Assembly (NCBI GenBank): GCA_031772625.1
Contig: CM062813.1
Coordinates: forward strand, 693,480,420 to 693,544,419
Source: Pinus tabuliformis
Taxonomy: Eukaryota > Streptophyta > Pinopsida > Pinales > Pinaceae
Direction: 5' to 3'
Length of the DNA: 64,000 bases
A program made the position numbers and the translations under genes. This document shows positions 11,105 through 21,610 of this stretch, piece after piece (position 1 is the stretch's first letter; every line of letters begins with the position of its first letter). The notes beneath the pieces are model-generated. The model was not told where the DNA came from. It was given only the letters and a program-made list of their open reading frames with translations, and searched no databases.

Positions 11105-14100
11105 TTATGCTGTTAGCTGACCCGAGGTTGGGTATCCCGGGTCTATATACGGTCGGTGGAAAAATCTTTGTTCCTGCTGGTCTTTGATCTCTGTAATCTC
11201 CCAAATGCCTTTGTCCATCAGCGCTGCCTCCTTGGATAATTTGTCGGCACCTTTGTTATGTTCCCTGTAGATGTGAGAGACAGTAATATTGTTAAATGCT
11301 GATTTGAGAGCAAGAGCTTCATGTAAGATAATGCTAAGAGAGTGCATGTGACATGTAGCTGTGCCGTTAATCCAATTAATGATGATCTGAGAATCCCCAA
11401 ATATGTTGATGCTAGTGCAGTGGTGTCTCAGTGCAAAGTGAAGTAAGTGGCGAAGAGTGATGAGTTCTGCAAAGTTATTGGTACCGGCACCCAGACCGGC
11501 CTTGATTCTGAATTGATGATGCTCTGATACATTTAGGATGATGCCTCCTCCACAGCTTTGCAAGTTAGCAGCTCCATCGAAATATGCCCAAGGCATACTT
11601 TGATCGATGGGAGGGGGAGGAGCAGGTTGACGAGATGACGGAGGAGGCGGGTCGGGAAGTTCCTTCAGGGCAGATATAATCCCGGCCTCAATCAATGGCC
11701 AATGAATCGGCTTGTTTTCAAATATCGCTCTGTTTCTAGATTTCCAGATGGACCAGTTAACAATGATGGGGAGATTGATGTTTTTCGAGCCTTTATTTTT
11801 CTTTTCCCATACTGTCCAAGCGTTGATGAGGTCTGTTCCGACCCAATCACCAGTGTAATTTATGAAGGGCTTGAGGTTTTGCCAAAGGTTTAGTGTCGCT
11901 CGGCATCTCAGAAATATGTGGTCTGTTGATTCCGAATCCTCCTTGCAAAGAACGCACCGAGTAGGACCATGTTGTGCCCTTTTCATGAGATGTTCTCCGG
12001 TGGGGATTTTATTCCGCAATATGCACCAATTGAAAAGCTTAGATCGGGGAGATGCGGCCTGCTTCCAGATACTCTGCCACCAACTAGGATTGTCCTCAGG
12101 TTTTTTGTGTGCGATGAGCTGTATGTAACCTTCCTTGGGAGTGTATATACCGTGATCTGTCTGGTTCCATACAAGTTCATCCGGACCCTCTATTATTCGA
12201 ATATGTGATTCGATCAAGGCTGCTCTGTAATCTTCCCAGGCTGCATGCCATCTTCTAGGGAGGTTTAGTTGGTGCGCGGATTTCCATGCTTGATGGAAGA
12301 TGTCCGAATGGTCATGGTCCGCAATCTGTGATATAACCTTGATATTTTGAGCTGAGAGGTGTTCCACCAGATCATGTGGCAGTATATGCCTTCCACCGCT
12401 TCCCGTCCAAGGGTCCAGTCCAATCCTTGCGTTGTTCCCTTCTCTGATACGCCAAACCAGGTTATCTCTGATGAGAGGCAGCGAGTGTAATAGGGCCTTC
12501 CAGATAGATGATATGCCAGTTTTATTCCACTCTGGGAGCCTAACCCAGTCGATGATGCTGAGAGGCCAGATGTATTTATGGAAAGTGATTCTGGTCCATA
12601 AACTATGGGTCGTCAGAAGAGCCCAACCCATTTTTCCTGCTAAAGCTTTTGCAAAGATAGGGAGCTCCTTCAACCCCCATCCTCCCCATTTCTTTGGTAA
12701 GGCAATCTTGTTCCAGCCTATCCAGGCAAATATACGCTTGTCTTGGTTGCCAGCCCATAAATATCTATTGCATAGTTGCTGTAGTTTTGCCAGAATATTC
12801 CGCGGTATCCAGGCCAGTGCCATCCAGAATACCGGAGTAGCTTCAAGTACGGATTTTATCAGGGTTAATCTCCCAGCCCTGGATAGATATCTGTGGCTCC
12901 AGCATGTTAGCCTTTTTTCTATCTTTGTTACTAGCCATACCCAATCAGCAATCTTTTGACATGTCGGCTTTAACCAATATCCCAGATATTTAAGGCCTCT
13001 GTCCAAAGGCTGGGAGGTATAAGGAAAAGCCTGTCTAGCCACGTGGGATTCGTTGGCTGAGGTTCCGACCATGGTGATAGTGGACTTCGATCTGTTCACT
13101 TCCATACCCGTAGCTTTTGAGAAGAGACTTAGGATACGAGTGAAGGAAGATGTGTCCTGTATGCTGCCATCCAATAGAATTAAGACATCATCTACAAATA
13201 GTAGATGTGTGAGGAAACATTCATCCGTGATTTTGAGGCCTCTGATAGTCCCCTCCCTTTTTGCAGTGATGATAAGCCGGCTTAGAGCTTCTATGACCAG
13301 TAGGAAGAGTAGAGGCGAGAGAGGACAGCCCTGTCGCAGCCCTCTTTCAGAGTGAAAGAAATGTGAGGCTGATCCATTGATCAAGATACTGAAGGTGGGA
13401 GAGGTGATGCAAGCCATGATCCAATTGATTAGGGCAGGAGGGAAGCCAGTATGTATAAGGATCATTTTGATATATAGCCAGCTGACTCGGTCAAATGCCT
13501 TGGATAGGTCTATCTTCAGTAGAATACAATTGAGGTGTTTTGTCCAAATGGAGTGTATCGCTTCTTGGGCTGAACCAATGGCTTCATGGATCTGCCTGTT
13601 TTCCAGAAATGCAAATTGTTGTGGGGAGATATGTCTGGACAGGATAGGCTTGATCCTATTGGCAATGATCTTAGAGATGATCTTATAGAGAACATTGCAG
13701 AGGGATATGGGACGGAAGTCATCAAAAGAGGATGGGGTGTCTGTTTTAGGAATGAGGGCAATGAATGTGGAATTAATAGCATTGTAGAGACTACCCGAGA
13801 TCCTGCTTTCCTCCACCACCTTTAGTATATCTCCTCCCAGGAGATCAAAGAAGGCAGTGTAGAACTCTATAGTCCAGCCATCCGGTCCTGGGCTCTTTTC
13901 CTTATGGAACCATTTGAGAGTACTTTCCAATTCTGCCATGGTGACGGGTGCTTCAAGATCTGCAGAGTCCTCCTCATCAACGAATCTAGGGAGATGTGAG
14001 GCCACATTGATGATTTCCGCCAGATTTGTACCTGCAGGACTCTTGTATAAACCTCTGAAGTGTGTAGTACCCAGATTTGAGAGCTTGTTGAAGGAATCTG

Positions 14101-15274
14101 CCAATCCCCCATCAGGAAGGGGAAGGTTCCATATGGTATTTGCCACTTTCCTTCCTTTGGCAAAGTTGTGGAAGAATCTAGTATTCTCGTCTCCGGCTTT
14201 AAGCCAAGTTGCTCTGCTGCGAAGTCTGATAGATTCCTCCCTACCCTTTAGAATATTATTCTTCTGATTTTCCAGTTCCACCAGACGAGCCTTGTCTTCC
14301 TGTGTTATGAACCCCAGATTTCGCTCGTCCAGAAGGGCATTCAATTCATCTTCCACTTTATTAAGCTGCTCATCTTCTCTGGTCTTTTTCTCTTTTGCCC
14401 AGTTGATCACTATATGCTTGAGCCCAGTGAGGTTTTTAACGAATCCCCTTGCCATCGAGGATTCTCGATCAATGGGATGTGCTCTCCAAAATTCGGTGAT
14501 CAGATTTGAGAAGCTCGGGTCCTGGAGCCACAAGTGATTGAACTTAAAAGGAGCTTTTGGTTTCTGATGCGGTCCCAGGATTTCCATAACGATAGGGGAA
14601 TGGTCAGAGATACCCCCATTGCTTACCCACTGTTTATATGAGTGTAGTCGATGAATCAGAGGGCCCTTCAGCAAGAATCTATCCAGCCTGCGTGCCAGTG
14701 CAGCCGATCCTACCCTTCTATTTCTCCACGTAGGAAGGGGCTTCTGCATAGGGATATCAATGAAGTCATGCTGTTCCAATGATCGCCTCATGAAATCAGT
14801 GATGGGGTCAACTTGGGCCGATGAACCCCATGACTCACTGAATCCCAGGGAGAAGTTCAGGTCTCCTCCTATGATGATATGATCGAGAGTCATTAGGTTA
14901 CAGCTGAGAAGATGTCTCCAGAAATTTTCCCTCTGTTGGCAGGGTCCATATATGTTGACAATACGGAGGGAGAGACCAAGGTCGATAGAGAAAATGTCTA
15001 CTCCCAGGTAACCATGACCCCCCCAAGAGGAGTCCAATCTGATAGATTTGGGGTTATATCCTAACGCCAGTCCACCCGATCTACCCATGGCATCAGTAGC
15101 TAGAAAGCTCCATCTGGCCCCCATTGTGGAGAGGGATCGAGTAGTAGACTCTGCAGATCCAAGGGTTTCTTGGAGGAGTATGATATCAGGCAATTCGACC
15201 TCAAAAAGTCGTTTGAGGGCTAGCTTTTTTGGGGGGCTAGCCAGGCCCCTGCAGTTGAAGGAGAGGCACTTCAT
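11105..15274 (-). CDS. LINE ORF2: endonuclease, reverse transcriptase, RNase H
   Basis: A 1,389-residue polyprotein that nicks the target and copies the LINE RNA by target-primed reverse transcription. The N-terminal AP-type endonuclease occupies about residues 1-235: N7 (SFNCRG), E36 (LLQET), D138 and N140 (GGDLN), D224-H225 (SDHSP). The RT region spans about 350-800, with GPDG near 460, LRQGCPLSP near 650 and the catalytic F693-V-D-D696 box. A Cys/His zinc-binding region (RCVLCKEDSESTDHIFLRC) precedes a C-terminal RNase H (about 1228-1360) with all four acidic residues: D1233, E1270, D1294, D1344. The Met start gives MKCLSFNCRG, the usual L1 endonuclease beginning. The box reads FVDD where plant LINEs usually have FADD; this is a permitted position. 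No stop or frameshift is seen, so it is probably functional. Confidence 0.95.
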   Translation of the reverse strand: MKCLSFNCRGLASPPKKLALKRLFEVELPDIILLQETLGSAESTTRSLSTMGARWSFLATDAMGRSGGLALGYNPKSIRLDSSWGGHGYLGVDIFSIDLGLSLRIVNIYGPCQQRENFWRHLLSCNLMTLDHIIIGGDLNFSLGFSESWGSSAQVDPITDFMRRSLEQHDFIDIPMQKPLPTWRNRRVGSAALARRLDRFLLKGPLIHRLHSYKQWVSNGGISDHSPIVMEILGPHQKPKAPFKFNHLWLQDPSFSNLITEFWRAHPIDRESSMARGFVKNLTGLKHIVINWAKEKKTREDEQLNKVEDELNALLDERNLGFITQEDKARLVELENQKNNILKGREESIRLRSRATWLKAGDENTRFFHNFAKGRKVANTIWNLPLPDGGLADSFNKLSNLGTTHFRGLYKSPAGTNLAEIINVASHLPRFVDEEDSADLEAPVTMAELESTLKWFHKEKSPGPDGWTIEFYTAFFDLLGGDILKVVEESRISGSLYNAINSTFIALIPKTDTPSSFDDFRPISLCNVLYKIISKIIANRIKPILSRHISPQQFAFLENRQIHEAIGSAQEAIHSIWTKHLNCILLKIDLSKAFDRVSWLYIKMILIHTGFPPALINWIMACITSPTFSILINGSASHFFHSERGLRQGCPLSPLLFLLVIEALSRLIITAKREGTIRGLKITDECFLTHLLFVDDVLILLDGSIQDTSSFTRILSLFSKATGMEVNRSKSTITMVGTSANESHVARQAFPYTSQPLDRGLKYLGYWLKPTCQKIADWVWLVTKIEKRLTCWSHRYLSRAGRLTLIKSVLEATPVFWMALAWIPRNILAKLQQLCNRYLWAGNQDKRIFAWIGWNKIALPKKWGGWGLKELPIFAKALAGKMGWALLTTHSLWTRITFHKYIWPLSIIDWVRLPEWNKTGISSIWKALLHSLPLIRDNLVWRIREGNNARIGLDPWTGSGGRHILPHDLVEHLSAQNIKVISQIADHDHSDIFHQAWKSAHQLNLPRRWHAAWEDYRAALIESHIRIIEGPDELVWNQTDHGIYTPKEGYIQLIAHKKPEDNPSWWQSIWKQAASPRSKLFNWCILRNKIPTGEHLMKRAQHGPTRCVLCKEDSESTDHIFLRCRATLNLWQNLKPFINYTGDWVGTDLINAWTVWEKKNKGSKNINLPIIVNWSIWKSRNRAIFENKPIHWPLIEAGIISALKELPDPPPPSSRQPAPPPPIDQSMPWAYFDGAANLQSCGGGIILNVSEHHQFRIKAGLGAGTNNFAELITLRHLLHFALRHHCTSINIFGDSQIIINWINGTATCHMHSLSIILHEALALKSAFNNITVSHIYREHNKGADKLSKEAALMDKGIWEITEIKDQQEQRFFHRPYIDPGYPTSGQLTA

Positions 15275-15477
15275 GGGGGGCCATTCTTTGGGGGCTTTGT
15301 TGCTCTAAGAACCCCATCGATAGTGGCTTGGCGCCCAGCTGCCACTTCCGCGCCAGCATGCCTAATGGCTTTGTTAAGATACGATTTGCGACCCCGGGAT
15401 GAAAGGAATCCAGGGCCCAGAGGGACAATACCCAACCCGGATTGGGATTCAGAAACATCCAGATGTGTGGAACGGGA

Positions 15478-16962
15478 TCAGAGAGAGTATGAATGGGATG
15501 GGGTCGAGCGAGATGATGAAGGCGAGGGGGGCGGAGATGAATGGGGCAATGAGGGCGGAGCAGTGGATGACAATGGAGGGGGAGGGGGAATAATGCACTG
15601 AGCCATGGAGCATGCAATAGAATTTACATGTGCATAAGAGATATCAGATGAATTAGAGAGAAGGATAGGAGAGATACCCGACACTTGCGCGGCCGCTGCT
15701 GCTGCCCGAGCCCTAGTCAGCGGAGGCGAAGGTGGGGCTGTCTTGTGCAGGTCTGGTTTCTCTGAAACACCTTGTGGTCCCGCACTGCTTTGGGGTGGTC
15801 GAGGGTTGATTGGGGGGACTCCACTGGTAACTGCTGGTGTTGATTTTGGAGATCCTTCCTGACTATTGTTCAATGGACAGTCCTTGAACAGGTGACCCAC
15901 TTGGTGACATCGGTTGCATCTGAAAGGGACGCCTTCGTAATCCAAAATCTGCGTTCTGCTAAATTTTCCCCATCTCAAAGTCATTTTTTCTTCTAATCCC
16001 TCCCTGGTGTCTAGGTGGACCAGGATTCTTTTATTGTTCTCCTTGTAAGATCGGTCGTGATCCAAATACGTTCCCAGCGCATTCCCAATCCTGATGAAAG
16101 CTTCCTCAGTCCAGTATTGTAATGGCAACCCCGGCAGTCGCACCCATAGAGGACCAGCTCCTATCTGTTCGCGCTCCGGATCAAAAAGAGGGCTCCACCG
16201 CTTCAATAGCACAGGTGCCAATTCTATGTGCCAGTACTGAGCCAGTACAGTGTCCGTGTGTTCCTCTTTTGCGAAGTGGAGAGAGAACCATCCCCTCGGG
16301 AGTTCTTGTACTTCCGGCAATTCTGTGAATAGCGCACCCCAGATTTCTTTCACCCATAGTTTCAATCTTTCCGCCGAGAAGGTACGCCCCCGCACATGTC
16401 CAACCAGGACCGTTCGAGCCAGTGCCATAGTCTCCTCAAAATTGGTGGGGTCACCGAAGGATACAGTAATATCTTTTACCGTCGCTCTGATACACTTCGA
16501 TCTCTTCTTCGTGCGAGGTGCGGTCGGATGATCTACGAGGGGATTGGAGACCCCTACCGCTGGAGAGGGTTTTGTAGGCTGTGCATGGAGGGCCGGGGTG
16601 CTGAAACAACCCGAGGGCCTGATCCCTTCTTCTTGCGGTGGATTTTCAGCTGCTGCCCTAGTCTCAACCTGTGCTGTAGCTTGATCGATTCTCGGCGATG
16701 ATAGCAGATCGTAAGCCAATGTATCTGGTGATAATGAAGATAGAAGTAGGGCAGTTCCTGGCGAGAGAGGCGGGGCTTCCAGAGCGGGTGAAGTGGGAGG
16801 TAGATCGGGCAGGGAGACCACAGGTAAAGCGTCCTGGGCGGCGGTAAACTCAACAGCTGGTGTGGACACCTCATTAGGGTTTCTAAATATACCTATCCCT
16901 TCAAGAGGATCCTCGGTGTAATCCACGAGATCCGTAACTCCGAGGTCCTCCATACCGGTCAA
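15478..16962 (-). CDS. LINE ORF1: DUF4283-type RNA-binding protein with zinc knuckle
   Basis: A 494-residue protein expected to bind the LINE RNA in the ribonucleoprotein particle. The first 150 residues are Pro/Ser-rich and probably disordered. The central part (about 155-330) resembles the DUF4283 domain of plant LINE ORF1 (GRTFSAERLKLWVKEIW, then WVRLPGLPLQYW). A CCHC zinc knuckle follows at C349, C352, H357, C362. The C-terminus is again rich in Pro, Ser and Ala. A second Met lies at residue 4. It is upstream of ORF2 with a 203-base gap, so ORF2 would need reinitiation or another non-canonical start. The frame is uninterrupted. Confidence 0.93.
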   Translation of the reverse strand: MTGMEDLGVTDLVDYTEDPLEGIGIFRNPNEVSTPAVEFTAAQDALPVVSLPDLPPTSPALEAPPLSPGTALLLSSLSPDTLAYDLLSSPRIDQATAQVETRAAAENPPQEEGIRPSGCFSTPALHAQPTKPSPAVGVSNPLVDHPTAPRTKKRSKCIRATVKDITVSFGDPTNFEETMALARTVLVGHVRGRTFSAERLKLWVKEIWGALFTELPEVQELPRGWFSLHFAKEEHTDTVLAQYWHIELAPVLLKRWSPLFDPEREQIGAGPLWVRLPGLPLQYWTEEAFIRIGNALGTYLDHDRSYKENNKRILVHLDTREGLEEKMTLRWGKFSRTQILDYEGVPFRCNRCHQVGHLFKDCPLNNSQEGSPKSTPAVTSGVPPINPRPPQSSAGPQGVSEKPDLHKTAPPSPPLTRARAAAAAAQVSGISPILLSNSSDISYAHVNSIACSMAQCIIPPPPPLSSTAPPSLPHSSPPPSPSSSRSTPSHSYSL

Positions 16963-17210
16963 CCCTCCGATAACCGCAGTCGATAACTGGTGACGAATCC
17001 AAACCCGATCCCTGTTCAGAGCTGGCCGTTCCGGTGAGGTTCCCGTGTTCCTGCGGCTCCTGCAGCTAGGGTTAACCTAGGCCCTTACGGTCGCGGAGCG
17101 TAAAACCCATCAGAGCTCCCATCAGAATTCATTCGTCTTGGGATATAGTTTTATCCTAAGTATGTTCTAAATTTTCTAGATCCTAGATTTTTCTTTCTCG
17201 ATCCTAGATC

Positions 17211-17227
17211 TTTATTAAATTCTTTTC
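17211..17227. repeat. LINE target-site duplication, right
   Basis: Identical to 10861-10877. It marks the 5' end of the LINE at 17210, so the element is not 5'-truncated relative to its ORFs. Confidence 0.92.
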
Positions 17228-17800
17228 ATCATTTATAGTATTTTTATTTAATCTAGTGGAGAGTCAAATTCCTTTGGACAAAGATTCATTGTTAGTTAAA
17301 TTATGCCTCTATTATTTGATGCAATGAAAAATTAAATTATTTTCATATTTTATAATATTTTTGTTTAATCTAGTGGAAGTGGAGAGTCAAATGAATCATA
17401 CTTAGTTGTGACTTGATATTCCATTTCATGAATAGCTGAAACAACTGTTTTCCTAACATTTTTTCTGGTCAATTTTGTCTAAAATTTAATAGAGACTTTT
17501 AAAAATCACAAGTTTAGGTTGTTTAATTTACAAAGTTCTAATATTTTAAGGGTTTTATAAGGTGCTAAATACCATTTATGTATTTAAAAGTGCATTTTAA
17601 ACAACAAGCAACTACAATCTTGTTCCATTATATTATTAAATTATGCCAAAACATATTTTATTATTAATTAAATTATGCATTAATTATTTGATGCAATAAT
17701 AATTTATAATATTTTTATTTAATTTAATGGAAAGTCAAATTCTTTTGTACACATATTCTTTTCATAATTTATAATATTTGTATTTAATATAGTGGAGAGT
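17228..17800. repeat. AT-rich tandem repeat (right part and second unit)
   Basis: 17228-17388 completes the unit interrupted by the LINE. 17389-17790 is the second unit, matching 10490-10877 with scattered differences and small indels. The phrases agtggagagtcaaatt and ataatatttttatttaat recur. No coding potential is seen. Confidence 0.75.
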
Positions 17801-19434
17801 CAATTTTTTTTAGACAGATATCAAAAGTTATATTCATAGAAAAAAGAAATAAATTATCCCATAAACTATCTTTAACCTCATATACTTTAAAATAACTTCT
17901 TTCTAAATTTAAAATTTAAATCTCTTTCCAAAAAACGTTTATTATGTAAAACCAAATAAAAAGTTAAATTGACTTAGTGGGATTTTCCCACGAAGTCTAA
18001 AATAACGGCTATAATTGTACGGTGTGCCTTTTCAGAACTTTATATTAAAATTAACGTTACCGTGGACGTGCGGTAGTTTCTCTCTCTTTCATCATTCATG
18101 GTTTGGTTTAGTAGAGTGGAGGCCCACCTCACTCATCCATAACCTCAAGTGCCATTTCATTAATAGTGTATTTAATGACTTTTTCTGAGTTGCACAGCAT
18201 CATAGATATCATTGCGTATACATATTTATATTATTATTATTATATATATATTTTAATGAAAAGTTGTATTTATTATAAGAATGGTTAATTGTAAAAATGT
18301 ACACACAGTGTTGTTATAATTTTTTTTTAAATAAAATTATTTTATTAATATAATATATATGTATTTTTCTTGGGTGTTCATATGTTTATGGAGGATTTCT
18401 AACCTGGATTTATATGATAAAAATGGTTTTTCTTCATTAAAAACATATTATTATAAAAAAATTAAAGTAAGATATATATATTTTTGCAACAAATTTTAAA
18501 ATGGATATTTATCTATTTTTTCGAACTTTGAATTTAAGGACACTAGTCCATTTAGAACCAAGAAAAGTAGGCTAATAGACTTAGGGATATTTTTTTAATG
18601 GGGATTTAATATTTCTAGAATTGAGAAAACTTTTTTAGGTGATATTTTTCAACAAGGGTTTATTTAAGATTTAAGAAAACAATGCTATTGCATAACACTT
18701 CAAATTTGTTTAGATCCAAAAATTGAAGATATGGAGGAAAATTTGACATCTAGAATGTTGAGGAAGGGTGATAATTCTCTATGTTCCGTAGTAAAAAGGA
18801 AATTCCTCTCAAGGGAAGCCATAAGACATTGCTAGATAATTTTTTCCTTATAAGTAAGCACCCCACCCTTTAGCCTATAGGTAAGGGTAAGATATTCTTT
18901 AGGGCTCAGGTCCATTCAACAACAAAGCTTGAATCCATTACAACAATATACTCAATATGAGCTTAACATGTCACTTGCAAGAATTGAACCTGGGTGGAAA
19001 GGATAAGAATCATTCATCCCAACCACCTAGAATAAACCCAAATAACACCTTTGTTAGACAATTACTAGATTGTTGGGAGAAATCCACAAGTTTAGCTAAT
19101 GCACTAATAGATAATGTTATCAACTTTTTTAGAGTTGGAGTGGTCGTCCATAGAAGTATTACAGTCTTCATAACAAGTTGAGTACAACCCTAACATATAT
19201 TATGTGGTCTATTTTGAAGGCCAAGGACATTATCAATTTTTAAGAAAGAGCCTATCTTCTTCTTAGCACTAGATTAGAATCATACTAGCAATGATTGAAT
19301 CAATAGAACGATCATAGTCTAAAGTTATCATTCTTGAAGAGGAACCAAATTTCTTATAATTTTTGGGCATAGAATATTGACCTTCTCACTCAAATAGGAT
19401 CCCCTTCCAAATATAGTCACGGTTTCTTGATAAA
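17801..19434. other. No gene seen; AT-rich, possible second SINE-like sequence
   Basis: Contains TTA and TA microsatellite (about 18225-18255). On the minus strand at about 19030-18840 a B-box-like motif (ggttcaattcttg, plus 18979-18991) occurs with a weak A-box candidate some 35 bases upstream. This could be a second tRNA-derived SINE, but the evidence is thin. Confidence 0.35.
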
Positions 19435-19800
19435 GGATGGGCTAAACTCAATTTTGAATGGGCAATGAAAAATGATCTAGATATAGTAAGAGCTAGCTAT
19501 ATACTATGAAATCCTATTGGCAGGTTTCTTAAGACCTCAAATTCTTGGGATCTTTCAAATAACAAGCAGGGATTGTTGGCCTCATTGATGGTATGATACT
19601 TGCAAAAGCTTGTAACTTTAAAAGTATCATACTTAAAGGAGAATCAACATTACACATCCATTGTCTTAACAAGAAGGCGAAACCTTCACGATGGGACCTT
19701 GAATGGATAATTTAAATGAGGGTTTCATAACTATGGATTTGAAAATGCAAGGTTCATTTATGTGCAAAGAAGTGTGAATTAAATAGTAGATCAGATTACA
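19435..19800 (+). pseudogene. LINE-type RNase H relic
   Basis: Joined across small frame changes, the plus strand reads like the RNase H domain of a plant LINE: KLNFEWAMKNDLDIVRASYIL, then SNNKQGLLASL, then an ILKGESTLHI segment and PSRWDLEWI. These correspond to the FDGA, NNxAE and GDS blocks. The catalytic Asp codons have decayed (FEW for FDG, KGES for EGDS). It has stops and frameshifts and is the 3' remnant of an old element distinct from the full-length LINE. Confidence 0.55.
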
Positions 19801-19857
19801 AATAAGAAATTTTGAGGCAAACTCAACATATATTTGGATCTAGAGGTGTTAGATATA

Positions 19858-20115
19858 GGAGTTGTCTATAATGCGACTTTTTGGAGATTCAGGTGACGGA
19901 GTCCGGCGGAAGAAATTGAGGTTAAATCTTGATTTGTTGCAGTTAAAATGGTTTTTTAACTGCATATTTGGATTCAGCACCCTGGAAAACCCCTGGGACG
20001 CTTTCATTGTGCAGAAACTAGCTATCAAACTTGCGATTCCAATAAATTCCTGCCGGATTTCGACCGGAAAAACCCGCCAGAAAGGCTTTCAAAAAGTCGC
20101 GTTATAGACAACTGC
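19858..20115. mobile_element. Mutator-like MITE with 9-bp TSD
   Basis: A 258-bp element with terminal inverted repeats of about 26 bases: left ggagttgtctataatgcgac, right (reverse complement) gcagttgtctataacgcgac, both running on into tttttg. It is flanked by the 9-base direct repeat ttagatata at 19849-19857 and 20116-20124. A TSD of 9 bases with TIRs fits a non-autonomous Mutator-superfamily element. An internal inverted pair (gcagttaaaa / ttttaactgc) could form a hairpin. The internal open frame (19862-20107) is incidental and encodes no transposase. Confidence 0.8.
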
Positions 20116-20659
20116 TTAGATATATAGACGATTCAAATTGGAAGGCCACAATGTTGCCTAAAGTAAACAAAATTCAACCACACATAAGCACACAACCGTG
20201 TCAATGCCATCAATTGTAAAGTCAACTCCACATTCAATTCCCAATCATGTCAACTCCACATTCAATGCCCAATCATGTTAACCCACTTAGCTTTCACGCT
20301 TCTAAATATGCTTCGAAATGATATCCAAATTATTTGACAACAGTGTCAAGTATGTCAACAATCCTTTTATGACTTAGCTATAAACAATGCATTGCATGCC
20401 TCTCATTCTCAATACAAACCATGATCAAGGAATATATTTTTTGTATTTATCTCATGAATATGGATCTCTTAGTGTGGCCGAGGACTCTAAGCAACAATTA
20501 TTCAGAGATATGAGTTTCAACCCTCCTTTTATTTTCTTTAATTTAAATCTCATTCCAAACTCAAATACTAAAATGATAAGGAATAAAAATAACAATCTCT
20601 CACAAGAATTTTAACTCCCTCCATAACTCATCAAAATTTAACAAAGGATTGAAGATATT

Positions 20660-20950
20660 GTCAACCAAGTTTGAGTTGAGAACCATATTATCAATTCACT
20701 CACTAATAAAAGTTGAAAGAAAGAAGAAATACAAGAACGAAGAAATACAAATAATTGTGTTTACTTAATCACCAATTAAATTTAAGTTGGAAAAAATATG
20801 ATCAATTCACTCACTAATAAAAAAACAAAAAAATACAAATAGCTGTATTTACTTAACTACCAACCAAATTTGACTTGAAAACAATATGATGAATTCATTT
20901 ACCAATAAAAATTAAAGTAACAAGAAAATATAAATAATTGTGTTTTGATA
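20660..20950. repeat. About 105-bp degenerate tandem repeat, 3 copies
   Basis: Three units share a core that reads tatgatcaattcactcacta, then aaatacaaataattgtgttt, with internal deletions. Confidence 0.7.
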
Positions 20951-21340
20951 ATTGAAAAAAACTAATTTTAAATAAATATTTATATTTATCTATACTTGAA
21001 ACTCTTTTTTGTTTGTTTGTTGAAAAATCAACCTTATTTATTTTATTTAATAGGAAAGATGAAGATACTGAATTCCTACCCAGCTTGAAAAGTAATCAAC
21101 TAATAAAGTCAAGAAAAAAAAGGAACCTTACCTTTGAAGCACCAACCTCCTTAAAATTGATGCCCTTACCTTTCAAGGTTTGGTATATTTTATAGCCACC
21201 ACACTGACCCACTAACTCTAACCAACCTACCTACCCACCAAATGCATTTAGAGCATTACAATTTAACAAAAATGGAGTGTGATTGACTTAACAAAAACGT
21301 GGATACTTTGAAAATAAAAAATAAAATATTAATATTAAGA

Positions 21341-21610
21341 TATTTTTTTTAAGAGAATGAAACATTTTTTTTTTTTTAAATAAAAAGTAAAATTGTAGTT
21401 AGATTGTAATACGTGGTGTCACATACAATATAGTATTATAGAATATAGTATTAAGTATGGAAAAGATTTTGGATATATATATTTTTTTAAGAGAATGAAA
21501 CATTTTTTTTTTTTTTAAATAAAAAGTAAAATTGTAGTTAGATTGTAATACGTGGTGTCACATACAATATAGTATTAAGTATGGAAAAGATTTTGGATAT
21601 ATATATTTTT
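21341..21610. repeat. 138-bp tandem duplication
   Basis: aagagaatgaaacatt at 21351 recurs at 21489. Both are followed by a T-run and the same gtagttagattgtaatacg segment. The copies are nearly identical apart from a small indel. Confidence 0.85.

Larger units (their letters stand above)
10878..17210 (-). mobile_element. Full-length L1-type LINE
   Basis: A 6.33-kb non-LTR retrotransposon on the minus strand, bounded by a perfect 17-bp TSD. It has about 250 bases of 5' UTR (16963-17210), ORF1 (15478-16962), a 203-base gap, ORF2 (11105-15274), about 220 bases of 3' UTR and a short poly(A) tail (seven T on the plus strand, 10878-10884). Both ORFs are open with all catalytic motifs visible. It is markedly more GC-rich than the surrounding DNA. 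The perfect TSD and open frames point to recent insertion. The tail is short for a young copy. It resembles plant L1-clade elements with a C-terminal RNase H. Confidence 0.93.

Noticed and set aside
12432..12959. 175-codon plus-strand open frame
   Set aside because: It is the antisense of the LINE ORF2. Its openness follows from the GC-rich coding strand, and it has no domain of its own.
15237..15617. 126-codon minus-strand frame bridging ORF1 and ORF2 of the LINE
   Set aside because: Pro/His/Leu-rich out-of-frame reading of the ORF1 tail. No family features, and ORF1 and ORF2 are explained without it.
19862..20107. 81-codon frame
   Set aside because: It runs from one TIR to the other of the MITE and ends in it. 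It is not a transposase.
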